DNA from: Clostridiales bacterium
GTDB taxonomy: Bacteria; Bacillota; Clostridia; Lachnospirales; JAITVM01
Length of the DNA: 9,578 bases
Direction: 5' to 3'
Assembly (NCBI GenBank): GCA_031285815.1
Contig: JAITVM010000063.1
Location: 1-9,578 of the forward strand
The notes beneath the pieces were generated by a model. It saw nothing but the letters and a program-made list of their open reading frames with translations, was not told the DNA's origin and searched no databases. The number at the start of each line of letters is the position of its first letter. The stretch's first letter is position 1. Below are positions 1 to 7,065 of this stretch, piece by piece. A program made the position numbers and the translations under genes.

Positions 1-7
1 TAATACT

Positions 8-751
8 TTGAAAAGGGTTTTTTTATTTGGTACGTTTAAAGCAAGAGGGATAGTAATAAAAGAAATATTTTCAGGGGAATCCGATAAAACCGTAACAATG
101 CTCCTTAAAGGCCACGGGAAGCTAAGCGCCCATTCGCGTGGGGCACGGAAACCAAATTCTAAATACCTAGCAGGTACGCAGATATTTGCGTACAGCGATT
201 TTGTTTTGTTTACCAAAAATAATTTTTATTCTATAACACAAATTGATTTAATAGAAAGTTTTTTTAATTTGAGGTGTGGCTATGACCGGCTATGTGCATC
301 CAATTATGCCGCCGAGGTAGCCGGCGCTGTTGTATTATATGGGATGCAGGCCGACAATATTTTGTTCTTGCTGTTAAAAACGCTTCAGTCATTAAATAAT
401 TGCCAAACTGATATAAAGCTAATTTTAAGCGCGTTTAATATAAAATTGATACAATTATTAGGCTATGCCCCAGATTTATCTTGCTGCACAAATTGTGGCG
501 GGCCTGTTTCAGGAAGCTACTTAATGGCAAGCGAAGGCTTACTGTGCAGCAATTGTAGGGCCCTGCCCCACATTGAAATTTCTACAGCGTGTTTTAATAC
601 TATAAATTATATTTTATCAGCCGGCATTAAAAGCATATTTAATTTTGGGCTTGCCCCCGGTTATATATCCGAAGTTTTTAACCTTTCTGAAATATTTATT
701 AAGTCGCATATCGATGTAAATATTATGAGCCGCAAGCTCTTTGCATTTTAA
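8..751 (+). CDS. recO: DNA repair protein RecO
   Basis: RecO works with RecF and RecR to load RecA onto SSB-coated single-stranded DNA in RecFOR recombinational repair in the cytoplasm. The N-terminal part (about residues 10-80) carries the OB-fold signature, with ARGIVIKE, then ESDKTVTMLLKGHGKLSAHSRGARKP. The C-terminal helical domain has a four-cysteine zinc site at C160, C163, C180 and C183, a layout seen in many RecO proteins. The length of 247 residues fits the family. The TTG at 8 is the first possible start seen, but the frame is open to the window edge and no ribosome binding site can be judged, so the true start could lie further upstream. It ends at a hairpin terminator and converges on the minus-strand NUDIX operon. 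The family call is secure; only the start is uncertain. Confidence 0.93.
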   Translation: MKRVFLFGTFKARGIVIKEIFSGESDKTVTMLLKGHGKLSAHSRGARKPNSKYLAGTQIFAYSDFVLFTKNNFYSITQIDLIESFFNLRCGYDRLCASNYAAEVAGAVVLYGMQADNILFLLLKTLQSLNNCQTDIKLILSAFNIKLIQLLGYAPDLSCCTNCGGPVSGSYLMASEGLLCSNCRALPHIEISTACFNTINYILSAGIKSIFNFGLAPGYISEVFNLSEIFIKSHIDVNIMSRKLFAF

Positions 752-789
752 AAGGGGCCGTATCAAATTTTGATACGCCCCTTTGTTTT
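751..789. terminator. Bidirectional hairpin terminator between recO and the NUDIX operon
   Basis: The arm 751-767 (AAAGGGG, one bulged C, CGTATCAAA) pairs with 769-784 (TTTGATACGCCCCTTT), followed by a T-rich tail on the + strand. On the minus strand the same stem is followed by TTTT. It starts on the last base of the recO stop codon and lies 4 bases beyond the NUDIX stop, so it can end both converging transcripts. Confidence 0.85.
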
Positions 790-1033
790 AATTATTTTTA
801 GTACTGCATTTTGAAATAGCAACAATATCCGAAATAAATACAGCCCCTGTTTCTTCATATAGCTCCCTCTTTGCTGCTTCTAAAGGGGTTTCACCGGCTT
901 CAATGTGCCCGCCTGGATTTTCCCAAACCCTTTTTTTATGCTTGCAAAATATCCACTTCCCCTTATAGCATGCCATGATACACACCCAAAAATAATCCCC
1001 AAGCGTGTTAAAAGGGTGTACCTTAAACTCCAT
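788..1033 (-). CDS. NUDIX hydrolase, C-terminally truncated
   Basis: NUDIX enzymes hydrolyse nucleoside diphosphates linked to another group, such as oxidised dNTPs, using a metal held by the NUDIX box. The box is complete: G42, E48, R56-E57-L58, E60, E61 and G63 fit G-x5-E-x7-REU-x-EE-x-G-U. The sequence before it (residues 13-40, with FWVCIMACYKGKWIFCKHKKRVWENPGG) matches the first strands of the fold. The protein stops 17 residues after the box, at 81 residues, where relatives usually run to about 130-160, so the later strands and substrate-recognition part are missing. No continuation is seen in other frames before the recO terminator. The start is supported by GGAGGA (complement of 1038-1043). 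It is the last gene of the minus-strand operon, 47 bases after the nitroreductase-like gene. It is probably inactive as an enzyme, or a remnant. Confidence 0.8.
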   Translation of the reverse strand: MEFKVHPFNTLGDYFWVCIMACYKGKWIFCKHKKRVWENPGGHIEAGETPLEAAKRELYEETGAVFISDIVAISKCSTKNN

Positions 1034-1080
1034 ATTTTCCTCCGGAAATATAAATTATCCACAAAAAATAAAAAAGCAAT

Positions 1081-1815
1081 TTATTGTTTTAGCCGGATAC
1101 TGGCCATATATTCAAAATTCTCTAAATCATCAGGCTTTTCGAAAAAAATACTACATTGGGCCCCATCCTGTTTTAGCGCTAATTCTAAATGGCATAATGC
1201 TATACCCATATCAACCTGGTTCATTTTATTATAAATTAGTTTTTTGGGCATACTGAGCTTAACCCGGTACAGCGAAAAAGCGCCTTCCCCCTCTACAATA
1301 AACCATGGCTGCGAGTTTGTTGACGATGGCGCAAGCCTAACCGCTTCTAATGCTTTATGTGAAGAGTAGCTGATATCCGATAAATTCTTGCGTTTAAATT
1401 CCTGCGGCCCATTGCGGTGGCAATTACCTTTCGGTTCACCAAAGGCTAAACACATCACATATTCCAAACCGCCATCAGATTTTAGCCTGCTTACCGGCTT
1501 GGCCATACCCAGCCAGCACGCCCCAATATTTTTAGAAGATAGGTAAAGGTCGATAAATTGCAGCAAATAGCCGCATTTCAATAAATAATTATCCGATGGT
1601 TTAGCATAAATTGCAAAATAATGTGGCGCATTTATACCCATAGTACTTTTTATTTCCTCACCGGCCAATATTTTAAATTTATATTCTAACCCCTCTATAG
1701 AACCCAAAGAATTAGAAAACTCCAGTAACCCGCCAATAAAGCCCCCGCTTAACTCATTAGGGCTATACTGCCTTACAGATTTGCGTTTGAAAATATAAGG
1801 ATACAGGCTAACCAT
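1081..1815 (-). CDS. Nitroreductase family protein, TM1586 type
   Basis: This resembles the 'putative TM nitroreductase' group (TM1586-like), FMN-fold proteins built from two nitroreductase half-repeats in one chain of about 240-260 residues; this one has 244. The N-terminal half begins with FKRKSVRQY (residues 9-17), the usual R-x-S-x-R-x-Y flavin-contact motif. The second half carries LEAVRLAPSSTNSQPW, ending at W171, the matching signature of the other half. The substrate of this group is not established, so a specific reduction should not be assumed. The start has a GGGGG ribosome binding site (complement of 1824-1828) 8 bases upstream. It lies 34 bases after the nucleoid-associated gene and 47 before the NUDIX gene, all on the minus strand, so the three are probably cotranscribed. 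Confidence 0.82.
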   Translation of the reverse strand: MVSLYPYIFKRKSVRQYSPNELSGGFIGGLLEFSNSLGSIEGLEYKFKILAGEEIKSTMGINAPHYFAIYAKPSDNYLLKCGYLLQFIDLYLSSKNIGACWLGMAKPVSRLKSDGGLEYVMCLAFGEPKGNCHRNGPQEFKRKNLSDISYSSHKALEAVRLAPSSTNSQPWFIVEGEGAFSLYRVKLSMPKKLIYNKMNQVDMGIALCHLELALKQDGAQCSIFFEKPDDLENFEYMASIRLKQ

Positions 1816-1849
1816 TAAAAAAACCCCCTAGTATATTCTTTTATATTCT

Positions 1850-2851
1850 TTATATTTTTCCCCTTAAGTTCATTAATGTTATTGTTACGGTCCCATCAGC
1901 GTTATGTTTAAATAAAACGCTGCCATCCTCTGTAATTTCTGCGGGGAATTTTATTTCGATCCCATTGTCCGCTTTAAATTTCTGTACACCAAAATGTTTG
2001 CGCGTAAACTCCTCGCCTAAATCCAAGTCCTCTTTAATGCCGCCCTCGCGTATAAGCTTAATATACTCTTCTTTAACACCAGGCGCCTCTGCAAACGCCC
2101 TATGCGCAACATTTTCCATGCGCACAATGCCTTCGCCCTCCTCTGCCTCTTCGATAATTGCATTATTTACCTGCGCCAAATTGTCAACATGCTGGTTAAA
2201 AAACTTCGAGTTAATTTTTTTATTGACGCTTTCAATTACCTTAACAGATTCTTGCTTAGAAAGCTCGGTGTTGCAGTCCAAAACATAATTAGAAAAATAA
2301 AAGCCCATTTCGCCGCTGACCAAATGTTTTTTCTCTACCAATTTTACTACCATTACATTTAACGGGATTAAACAAGCCTCTTCTACTTTGTTGCCGCCCG
2401 TTGCAGGGAGTACGGAATGGTATTTTATAATCTGGTTGTCTATTTCTGTGCCGCTAATATCAATTTTATGCGTATAGCATTCATTATAGTTCAATTTAAA
2501 AACCCCGATATATGGTATCTCATTAGTGCTAAAGCTTACAATCAGGATATCCGCCGGCGCTATATCAGGGTTATTTATAATAACTTCAGCCATTTTTTCT
2601 GTGATTTTAACGGACAGGGGCATAAAATAAAGCCCCCTATTTTTAAAGCTACAGATATCTGCGTAAAATTCTGAGTCTGGGCTAAAGGTTGCATTTTTTA
2701 CTGCCGCGCCGTTTAAAAGTTTTTTAATATGCTTGCATATAAAATCATAACAGGCTTCGCTTTCATAATCCAGCTCCTGGCCTGACAAATAGATTTTACC
2801 TGTTGTATTATCAATGATATGTAGAACTGCGTTATGTATATTAATGCTCAT
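1850..2851 (-). CDS. Nucleoid-associated protein, NdpA/YejK-like family
   Basis: The 333-residue protein matches the 37-kDa nucleoid-associated family (Pfam NA37), known in E. coli as YejK/NdpA. The first 15 residues (MSINIHNAVLHIIDN) and the ending, with a KFKADNGIEIKFPAE segment and a final short strand pair (GSVLFKHNADGTVTITLMNLRGKI), are typical of the clostridial branch. An acidic central part (EEAEEGEGIVRMENVAHRAF) precedes the conserved C-terminal region. Family members are abundant and associate with the nucleoid; the molecular role is poorly defined. There is no signal peptide or membrane segment. The ATG is set by GAGGAGAG (complement of 2857-2864). It heads the minus-strand operon, with a good promoter 35 bases upstream. 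Confidence 0.85.
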   Translation of the reverse strand: MSINIHNAVLHIIDNTTGKIYLSGQELDYESEACYDFICKHIKKLLNGAAVKNATFSPDSEFYADICSFKNRGLYFMPLSVKITEKMAEVIINNPDIAPADILIVSFSTNEIPYIGVFKLNYNECYTHKIDISGTEIDNQIIKYHSVLPATGGNKVEEACLIPLNVMVVKLVEKKHLVSGEMGFYFSNYVLDCNTELSKQESVKVIESVNKKINSKFFNQHVDNLAQVNNAIIEEAEEGEGIVRMENVAHRAFAEAPGVKEEYIKLIREGGIKEDLDLGEEFTRKHFGVQKFKADNGIEIKFPAEITEDGSVLFKHNADGTVTITLMNLRGKI

Positions 2852-2885
2852 TTGTACTCTCCTCTATTGCTTAAATTTTGTTAGT

Positions 2886-2914
2886 ATTATATCATTAATA
2901 TTTTTATTCTTCAA
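2886..2914 (-). promoter_or_regulatory. Sigma-70-type promoter of the nucleoid-associated protein operon
   Basis: Read on the minus strand, TTGAAG (complement of 2909-2914) and a perfect TATAAT (complement of 2886-2891) are separated by 17 bases. Transcription would begin near 2880, giving a leader of about 30 bases that contains the GAGGAGAG ribosome binding site. Confidence 0.7.
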
Positions 2915-3054
2915 TCAATACAAAGCCTTTTTTAGCTTTAACCCATTAATGTGCTGCTGTGCATAAAAATAACGCTTAAATTTTTTTAGCTAATTGTGAT
3001 TTTTTTATTTAAATTTGTTTCCCCACAAAACACAAATGTAAATTAATTGTGGAA

Positions 3055-3083
3055 TTGTTTCTAATTTTATAGTATTATATATG
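3055..3083 (+). promoter_or_regulatory. Probable promoter of the serC-serA operon
   Basis: TTGTTT (3055-3060) and TATATG (3078-3083) are spaced 17 bases apart; an overlapping TATTAT at 3073-3078 is an alternative -10 box. Transcription would begin near 3090, right at the foot of the hairpin leader. The match is moderate. Confidence 0.45.
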
Positions 3084-3091
3084 AACATGAA

Positions 3092-3205
3092 TTAGGATTT
3101 TTACATTACCTGATTATTGCACCAGAATAAGCGCGCTGAAGCTCCGCACTTTTCTGGCGCAACTGTAGTAATGTAAAAATTTTAGAAAAAAATTATTGCG
3201 GAGGG
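3092..3205 (+). promoter_or_regulatory. Structured serC leader with apical anti-Shine-Dalgarno sequence
   Basis: An outer stem pairs 3092-3109 with 3168-3185; its upper 13 pairs (3097-3109 with 3168-3180) are perfect. After an asymmetric internal loop, an inner stem pairs 3117-3127 with 3152-3162, with a single A-C mismatch. The apical part (3131-3147) can form a small GCG/CGC hairpin with a UGAA loop. Within it, CTCCGCA (3142-3148) is perfectly complementary to TGCGGAG (3197-3203), the serC Shine-Dalgarno region, so the two pairings compete. There is no T-box consensus and no riboswitch class that I recognise. A full rigid outer stem would make it hard for the apex to reach the Shine-Dalgarno across an 11-base linker, so any switch would need bending or opening of that stem. 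Confidence 0.55.
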
Positions 3206-3211
3206 TTTTTA

Positions 3212-4300
3212 ATGGAGAGAGTTTACAATTTTTCTGCGGGGCCGACTGGCCTTCCCTTGGAAGTTTTAGAAAAAGCTCAAAAAGAATTAGTTGTTTATGG
3301 TGCCTCTGGGATGTCTGTTATGGAGATGAGCCACCGTTCAAAAATGTACGAAGAAATTTATAGCGGTGCAGAGTGCTTAATCCGTGAGCTTATGGCCATA
3401 CCTGAAAATTATAAGGTTTTGTTTTTGCAAGGCGGCGCTTCAACCCAGTTCGCCATGGTGCCATTAAATTTGTTTAAAAACAAAAAAGCTGATTACGTTG
3501 TAACTGGCCAGTTCGCCAAAAAAGCTATGCAGGAAGCCAAAAAATTTGGCACGGTTAATATAGTTGCAAGCTCAGAAGACAAAACATATAATTACATCCC
3601 TGAATTAGACCCGTCTAAATTCGATAAGGATGCAGATTATTTTCATATAACGCTAAATAATACAATTTTTGGGACAAGGTACAGGAAACTCCCTAATACA
3701 GGCTCTGTGCCCCTTGTTACAGACATGAGCTCCAACATACTTTCAGAAGTTTCAGAAACAACAGACGTTTCTAAATACGGGCTGATTTATGCCGGGGCAC
3801 AAAAAAATATAGGGCCTGCCGGCGTTACTTTAGTTATTATCCGGGACGATTTAATTACTGAGCCGCTGGATTTTTGCCCAACAATGCTTAGCTACAAGGT
3901 CCAGGCAGAAAACGGCTCCATGTATAACACGCCGCCGACATACGGCATTTATATTGCCAAGCTTGTTTTCGAATGGTTAAAGGGCCTTGGCGGGGTTAGC
4001 GCAATTCAAAAAATAAACGAAGAAAAAGCCGCAATGCTATATGATTATTTAGACAACTCAAACCTTTTTAAAGCCACTGTTACCGGTGATGCCCGGTCAA
4101 TTATGAACGTTACGTTCGTTACCGGCAACCCAGATTTGGACAAGAAATTTGTTAAAGAAGCAGAATCTAATGGCATCGTTAATATAAAAGGCCATAGGTC
4201 GGTAGGCGGCATGCGCGCAAGTATTTATAACCCAATGCCATTAGGCGGCATCAAGGCTTTGGTCAGCTTTATGAAAAAATTTGAGGTAGAAAATAAATAA
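3212..4300 (+). CDS. serC: Phosphoserine aminotransferase
   Basis: SerC is a cytoplasmic PLP enzyme that transfers the amino group of glutamate to 3-phosphohydroxypyruvate, giving O-phospho-L-serine. It is the second step of serine biosynthesis and the enzyme can also act in the DXP-dependent pyridoxal phosphate route. The N-terminus (YNFSAGPTGLPLEVL), the cofactor phosphate region (FLQGGASTQF, about residues 71-80), HITLNNTIFGTRY and the PLP lysine K198 in AGAQKNIGPAG all fit. The 362-residue length is normal and the fold looks complete, ending with the GGMRASIYNPMP motif. The ATG follows GCGGAGGG at 3198-3205. The gene is first in an operon with serA, 12 bases downstream, and sits behind the structured leader that can pair with its ribosome binding site. 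Confidence 0.97.
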   Translation: MERVYNFSAGPTGLPLEVLEKAQKELVVYGASGMSVMEMSHRSKMYEEIYSGAECLIRELMAIPENYKVLFLQGGASTQFAMVPLNLFKNKKADYVVTGQFAKKAMQEAKKFGTVNIVASSEDKTYNYIPELDPSKFDKDADYFHITLNNTIFGTRYRKLPNTGSVPLVTDMSSNILSEVSETTDVSKYGLIYAGAQKNIGPAGVTLVIIRDDLITEPLDFCPTMLSYKVQAENGSMYNTPPTYGIYIAKLVFEWLKGLGGVSAIQKINEEKAAMLYDYLDNSNLFKATVTGDARSIMNVTFVTGNPDLDKKFVKEAESNGIVNIKGHRSVGGMRASIYNPMPLGGIKALVSFMKKFEVENK

Positions 4301-4312
4301 GGGGGTTTTTCC

Positions 4313-5470
4313 GTGGCAGAGATATTAGCGCTAAATAAAATTTCAAATATCGGCACAGATTTATTAGACAAATCAGAATATTCTTTAGTAACCGAACTTA
4401 ACAAGCCAGACGCAATCATATTAAGGTCATACAATATGCACGACATGGAGCTGCCCGAGTCACTTAAATGTGTGGCCCGCGCCGGGGCAGGCGTTAATAA
4501 TATACCTATAGGCAAGTGCTCTGAAAAAGGCATCGTTGTCTTTAATACGCCGGGCGCCAACGCAAATGCTGTTAAGGAGTTGGTGCTTGCCGGGCTACTG
4601 ATGTCCTCCAGAAAAATATATGAAGGCATAAAATGGTCCAACACCCTAACCTCGGACGTAGCTAAAACAGTCGAGAAGGGCAAATCTAATTTTGGCGGCC
4701 ACGAACTTGCCGGTAAAACAATAGGCATAGTCGGTTTAGGCGCTATTGGCGTTTTGGTTGCTGATATTTGCCTGGCCCTTGGCATGAATGTAATAGGCCA
4801 TGACCCGATGCTTTCTGTAGGCAGTGCATGGAAAATTTCGCCCCTTGTCAAAAGGGCAAAAAATATTGACACGCTTTATGCTGAAAGTGATTTTATAACG
4901 CTGCACATACCATATATGGATTCTACCAAAAATATTATTAACGCAGGTATCTTTGGTAAGCTTAAAGACGGGGTTAAATTATTAAACTTTTCCCGTGGGG
5001 AATTAGTTAATAATGAAGATTTAAAAACCGGCTTAGAATCCAAAAAAATAGCTTATTATATTACCGATTTCCCTTGTGAGGCATTATTAAATGTAGAAAA
5101 TGTAATTACTATACCGCATCTTGGCGCATCTACAGAAGAGGCTGAGGACAACTGCGCCGTTATGGCCATCCGGCAGATGGTTGACTTTTTAGAAGAAGGC
5201 TCTATCCATAATTCTGTAAACTTCCCAAATTGCCAAATGCCACGCACTACCCAAACGCGCATCTGCGTATTCCACAAAAATATCCCGGATGTTATTGGTT
5301 CGGTTACAAAAATTATTTCTTCTAAAAAAATAAATATAGAGAATATGCTCAACAAATCAAAAGGCGACTATGCATATACTATTTTAGACGTAAGCGAAGA
5401 AGGCCTTAATGGTATTGTTGCCCAGCTAAATTCTTTAGATGCCGTTATTAAAGTACGCGTTATCCAATAG
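4313..5470 (+). CDS. serA: D-3-phosphoglycerate dehydrogenase with ACT domain
   Basis: SerA oxidises 3-phosphoglycerate to 3-phosphohydroxypyruvate with NAD, the first committed step of serine synthesis. The Rossmann motif is G141-x-G143-x-x-G146 within GKTIGIVGLGAIGV. Catalytic residues typical of the family are R228 (NFSRGEL), E256 (TDFPCEALL) and H269 (IPHLGAST). A C-terminal ACT domain begins around residue 315 (TRICVFHKNIPDVIGSVTKII), suggesting ligand feedback, usually by serine. At 385 residues it is the short form without the extra ASB domain of long SerA proteins. The GTG start is chosen because AAGGGGG (4299-4305) lies 7 bases upstream, giving a 12-base gap after serC. A strong terminator follows 8 bases after the stop. 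Confidence 0.95.
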   Translation: MAEILALNKISNIGTDLLDKSEYSLVTELNKPDAIILRSYNMHDMELPESLKCVARAGAGVNNIPIGKCSEKGIVVFNTPGANANAVKELVLAGLLMSSRKIYEGIKWSNTLTSDVAKTVEKGKSNFGGHELAGKTIGIVGLGAIGVLVADICLALGMNVIGHDPMLSVGSAWKISPLVKRAKNIDTLYAESDFITLHIPYMDSTKNIINAGIFGKLKDGVKLLNFSRGELVNNEDLKTGLESKKIAYYITDFPCEALLNVENVITIPHLGASTEEAEDNCAVMAIRQMVDFLEEGSIHNSVNFPNCQMPRTTQTRICVFHKNIPDVIGSVTKIISSKKINIENMLNKSKGDYAYTILDVSEEGLNGIVAQLNSLDAVIKVRVIQ

Positions 5471-5478
5471 CCATCAAT

Positions 5479-5506
5479 AAAAACCGCACATACCTGTGCG
5501 GTTTTT
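5479..5506 (+). terminator. Rho-independent terminator after serA
   Basis: A perfect 12-bp stem (5479-5490 with 5495-5506) has a 4-base TACC loop and ends in TTTTT. Its core is CCGCACA/TGTGCGG. It lies only 27 bases before the DUF1015 start, too close to leave ordinary room for another promoter, so it may act as a partial terminator that lowers expression of the next gene. Confidence 0.88.
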
Positions 5507-5533
5507 AGGTATATATAGCAAACGGAGGTTTAT

Positions 5534-6763
5534 ATGATAATAAAGCCATTTAAAGCAATACGGCCAAGAAAAGGGCTGGCCGAAAAAATAGCAGCCCTGC
5601 CTTACGACGTAATGAGCAGCAGCGAAGCCAGGGAAATAGCCAAAAACAACCCCTACTCTTTTCTCCATATCGATAAAGCTGAGATCGATTTAGATGAATC
5701 CATAGATATTTATGACGCGGCTGTTTATAAAAAAGCTAAAAGCAACCTGGAAAAATTTATTGCCGATGGCAGCTTAATTTCTGACCCTGAAGAATATTTT
5801 TATATCTATAGGCTGGGAATGGATGGCCGGAGCCAAACCGGCCTTGCCGTTTGTACAAGCGTAGACGAATATATAAACGGTAAGATAAAAAAGCATGAGC
5901 ATACGCGGGAAGATAAAGAGCTTGACCGGATAAACCATGTTGATATTTGCGACGCCAATACCGGCCCGATCTTTTTAGCTTATAAGGCCGAGGGGGGTAT
6001 TTCTGCGCTTATAAATAATTACGCAGGCACCCACGAAAAAGAATATTCATTTGTTTCTGATGACGGGGTTTCACACGAAGTGTGGGTTATAAATGACAGT
6101 GCTGCAATAAATGAACTAACCGGCCTTTTTAAAGCTGTGCCAAACTTTTATATCGCAGACGGGCACCACCGGAACGCCTCCGCCGTCAAGGTTGCTTTAA
6201 AGCGCCGCAGCAATAGCTGCCCAGGCAATGAATATAATTATTATTTATCGGTTTTGTTTCCTGATAACGAGCTTTATATTATGGATTATAATAGGGCAAT
6301 TAAAGATTTAAACGGGCTTACTGAAGAAGGGTTTATACATAAAGTTAAGGCCAGCTTTTTTGTTGAGCCAGCCGCCGGCCAGTATAAACCAGAAAAGCCA
6401 CATACTTTTGGCATGTTCCTAAACCAAAAATGGTATAAGCTTACCGCTAAGGAAAATATTATACCCACCGGTTCGGTTTCCGGCTTAGATGTTTCTATTT
6501 TACAAGATAATTTGCTGGGGCCAATACTTGGCATAGATGACCCCAGGTCAAGCAAGCGGGCTGACTTTATTGGGGGCCGGCGGGGCCTTGGCGAATTGGA
6601 GCGCCGCGTTAATAATGGCGAAATGGCCGTGGCGTTTTCCATGTACCCTACCAGCATTAAGGAGCTTTTTGATATCGCGGATGCCGGCGAAATCATGCCG
6701 CCTAAATCAACATGGTTTGAACCTAAACTACGTTCAGGCCTATTTATCCATAAGTTATCATAA
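5534..6763 (+). CDS. DUF1015 family protein, possible serine/phosphoserine-linked enzyme
   Basis: This 409-residue protein belongs to the DUF1015 family. Typical features are PYDVM (residues 23-27), KHEHTR (120-125), DGHHR (209-213), and the ending PPKSTWFEPKLRSGLFIH. It is full length and cytoplasmic, with no signal peptide or membrane segment. The DGHHR motif resembles the catalytic D/GHHR segment of ParB/Srx-fold free-serine kinases such as archaeal SerK and staphylococcal SbnI, which make O-phosphoserine. Together with its place right after serC and serA, this suggests work on serine or O-phosphoserine, but that is inference; I do not claim a proven reaction. GGAGG (5524-5528) supports the ATG. 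A perfect terminator separates it from serA, so its expression may depend on read-through. Confidence 0.88.
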   Translation: MIIKPFKAIRPRKGLAEKIAALPYDVMSSSEAREIAKNNPYSFLHIDKAEIDLDESIDIYDAAVYKKAKSNLEKFIADGSLISDPEEYFYIYRLGMDGRSQTGLAVCTSVDEYINGKIKKHEHTREDKELDRINHVDICDANTGPIFLAYKAEGGISALINNYAGTHEKEYSFVSDDGVSHEVWVINDSAAINELTGLFKAVPNFYIADGHHRNASAVKVALKRRSNSCPGNEYNYYLSVLFPDNELYIMDYNRAIKDLNGLTEEGFIHKVKASFFVEPAAGQYKPEKPHTFGMFLNQKWYKLTAKENIIPTGSVSGLDVSILQDNLLGPILGIDDPRSSKRADFIGGRRGLGELERRVNNGEMAVAFSMYPTSIKELFDIADAGEIMPPKSTWFEPKLRSGLFIHKLS

Positions 6764-6791
6764 TATTTATTGAATACGGATTTTTACAAAA

Positions 6792-6816
6792 ATTTCAATA
6801 TTGAAATAGCTTTTTT
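6792..6816 (+). terminator. Weak candidate terminator of the DUF1015 gene
   Basis: The perfect palindrome ATTTCAATATTGAAAT (6792-6807) is followed after three bases by TTTTTT (6811-6816), 28 bases after the DUF1015 stop. The stem is almost all A-T, so termination would be weak; it may instead be a protein-binding palindrome. Confidence 0.35.
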
Positions 6817-7018
6817 CCGCTTAGTTTAATTTTATTAAAAGAATATTTTTCGTTGATACTCCACATAATAATTAATGAGGGTTTATTAAAATTCTCAATT
6901 AGGTTTTTTATAGATTTTAGGTTTCTGAATTTCTAAAAAAATCGAACCAATAGCCGTTAAAAGGCAAATTGCCCCGAACACAAAATATTTTTATGGGGCA
7001 TGGTTTAACCGTACATGG

Positions 7019-7065
7019 TTTTAATTCAAAACGCATAAAAAAATATTAGGCGCATTGAATTAAAA
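7019..7065 (+). repeat. Inverted repeat upstream of the small YtxH-like gene
   Basis: TTTTAATTCAA (7019-7029) and TTGAATTAAAA (7055-7065) are exact inverses, and CGC (7032-7034) can pair with GCG (7050-7052) across a two-base internal loop, leaving a loop of about 15 bases. No long T tail follows. It could be an RNA hairpin in the leader or an operator. Confidence 0.5.

Noticed and set aside
905..1256. Plus-strand frames across the NUDIX and nitroreductase-like genes
   Set aside because: They are antisense to genes with clear motifs and ribosome binding sites; their translations show no domain pattern.
1832..1858. Near-repeats of TATATTCTT before the nitroreductase-like gene
   Set aside because: Three imperfect 9-10-base copies in a very AT-rich gap are likely low-complexity sequence, with no sign of function.
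3092..3211. T-box or known riboswitch for the serC leader
   Set aside because: The T-box antiterminator consensus (AGGGTGG-type) and a following terminator are absent, and the layout does not match SAM, glycine, THF or preQ1 classes that I can recall.
4225..4872. Minus-strand 215-codon open frame over serC/serA
   Set aside because: It is antisense to two secure genes; its composition (rich in S, P, T, A) is what the opposite strand of a Gly/Ala-rich dehydrogenase gives.
6286..6696. Minus-strand 136-codon open frame within the DUF1015 gene
   Set aside because: It lies wholly inside a well-supported gene on the other strand, with no ribosome binding site or recognisable motif.
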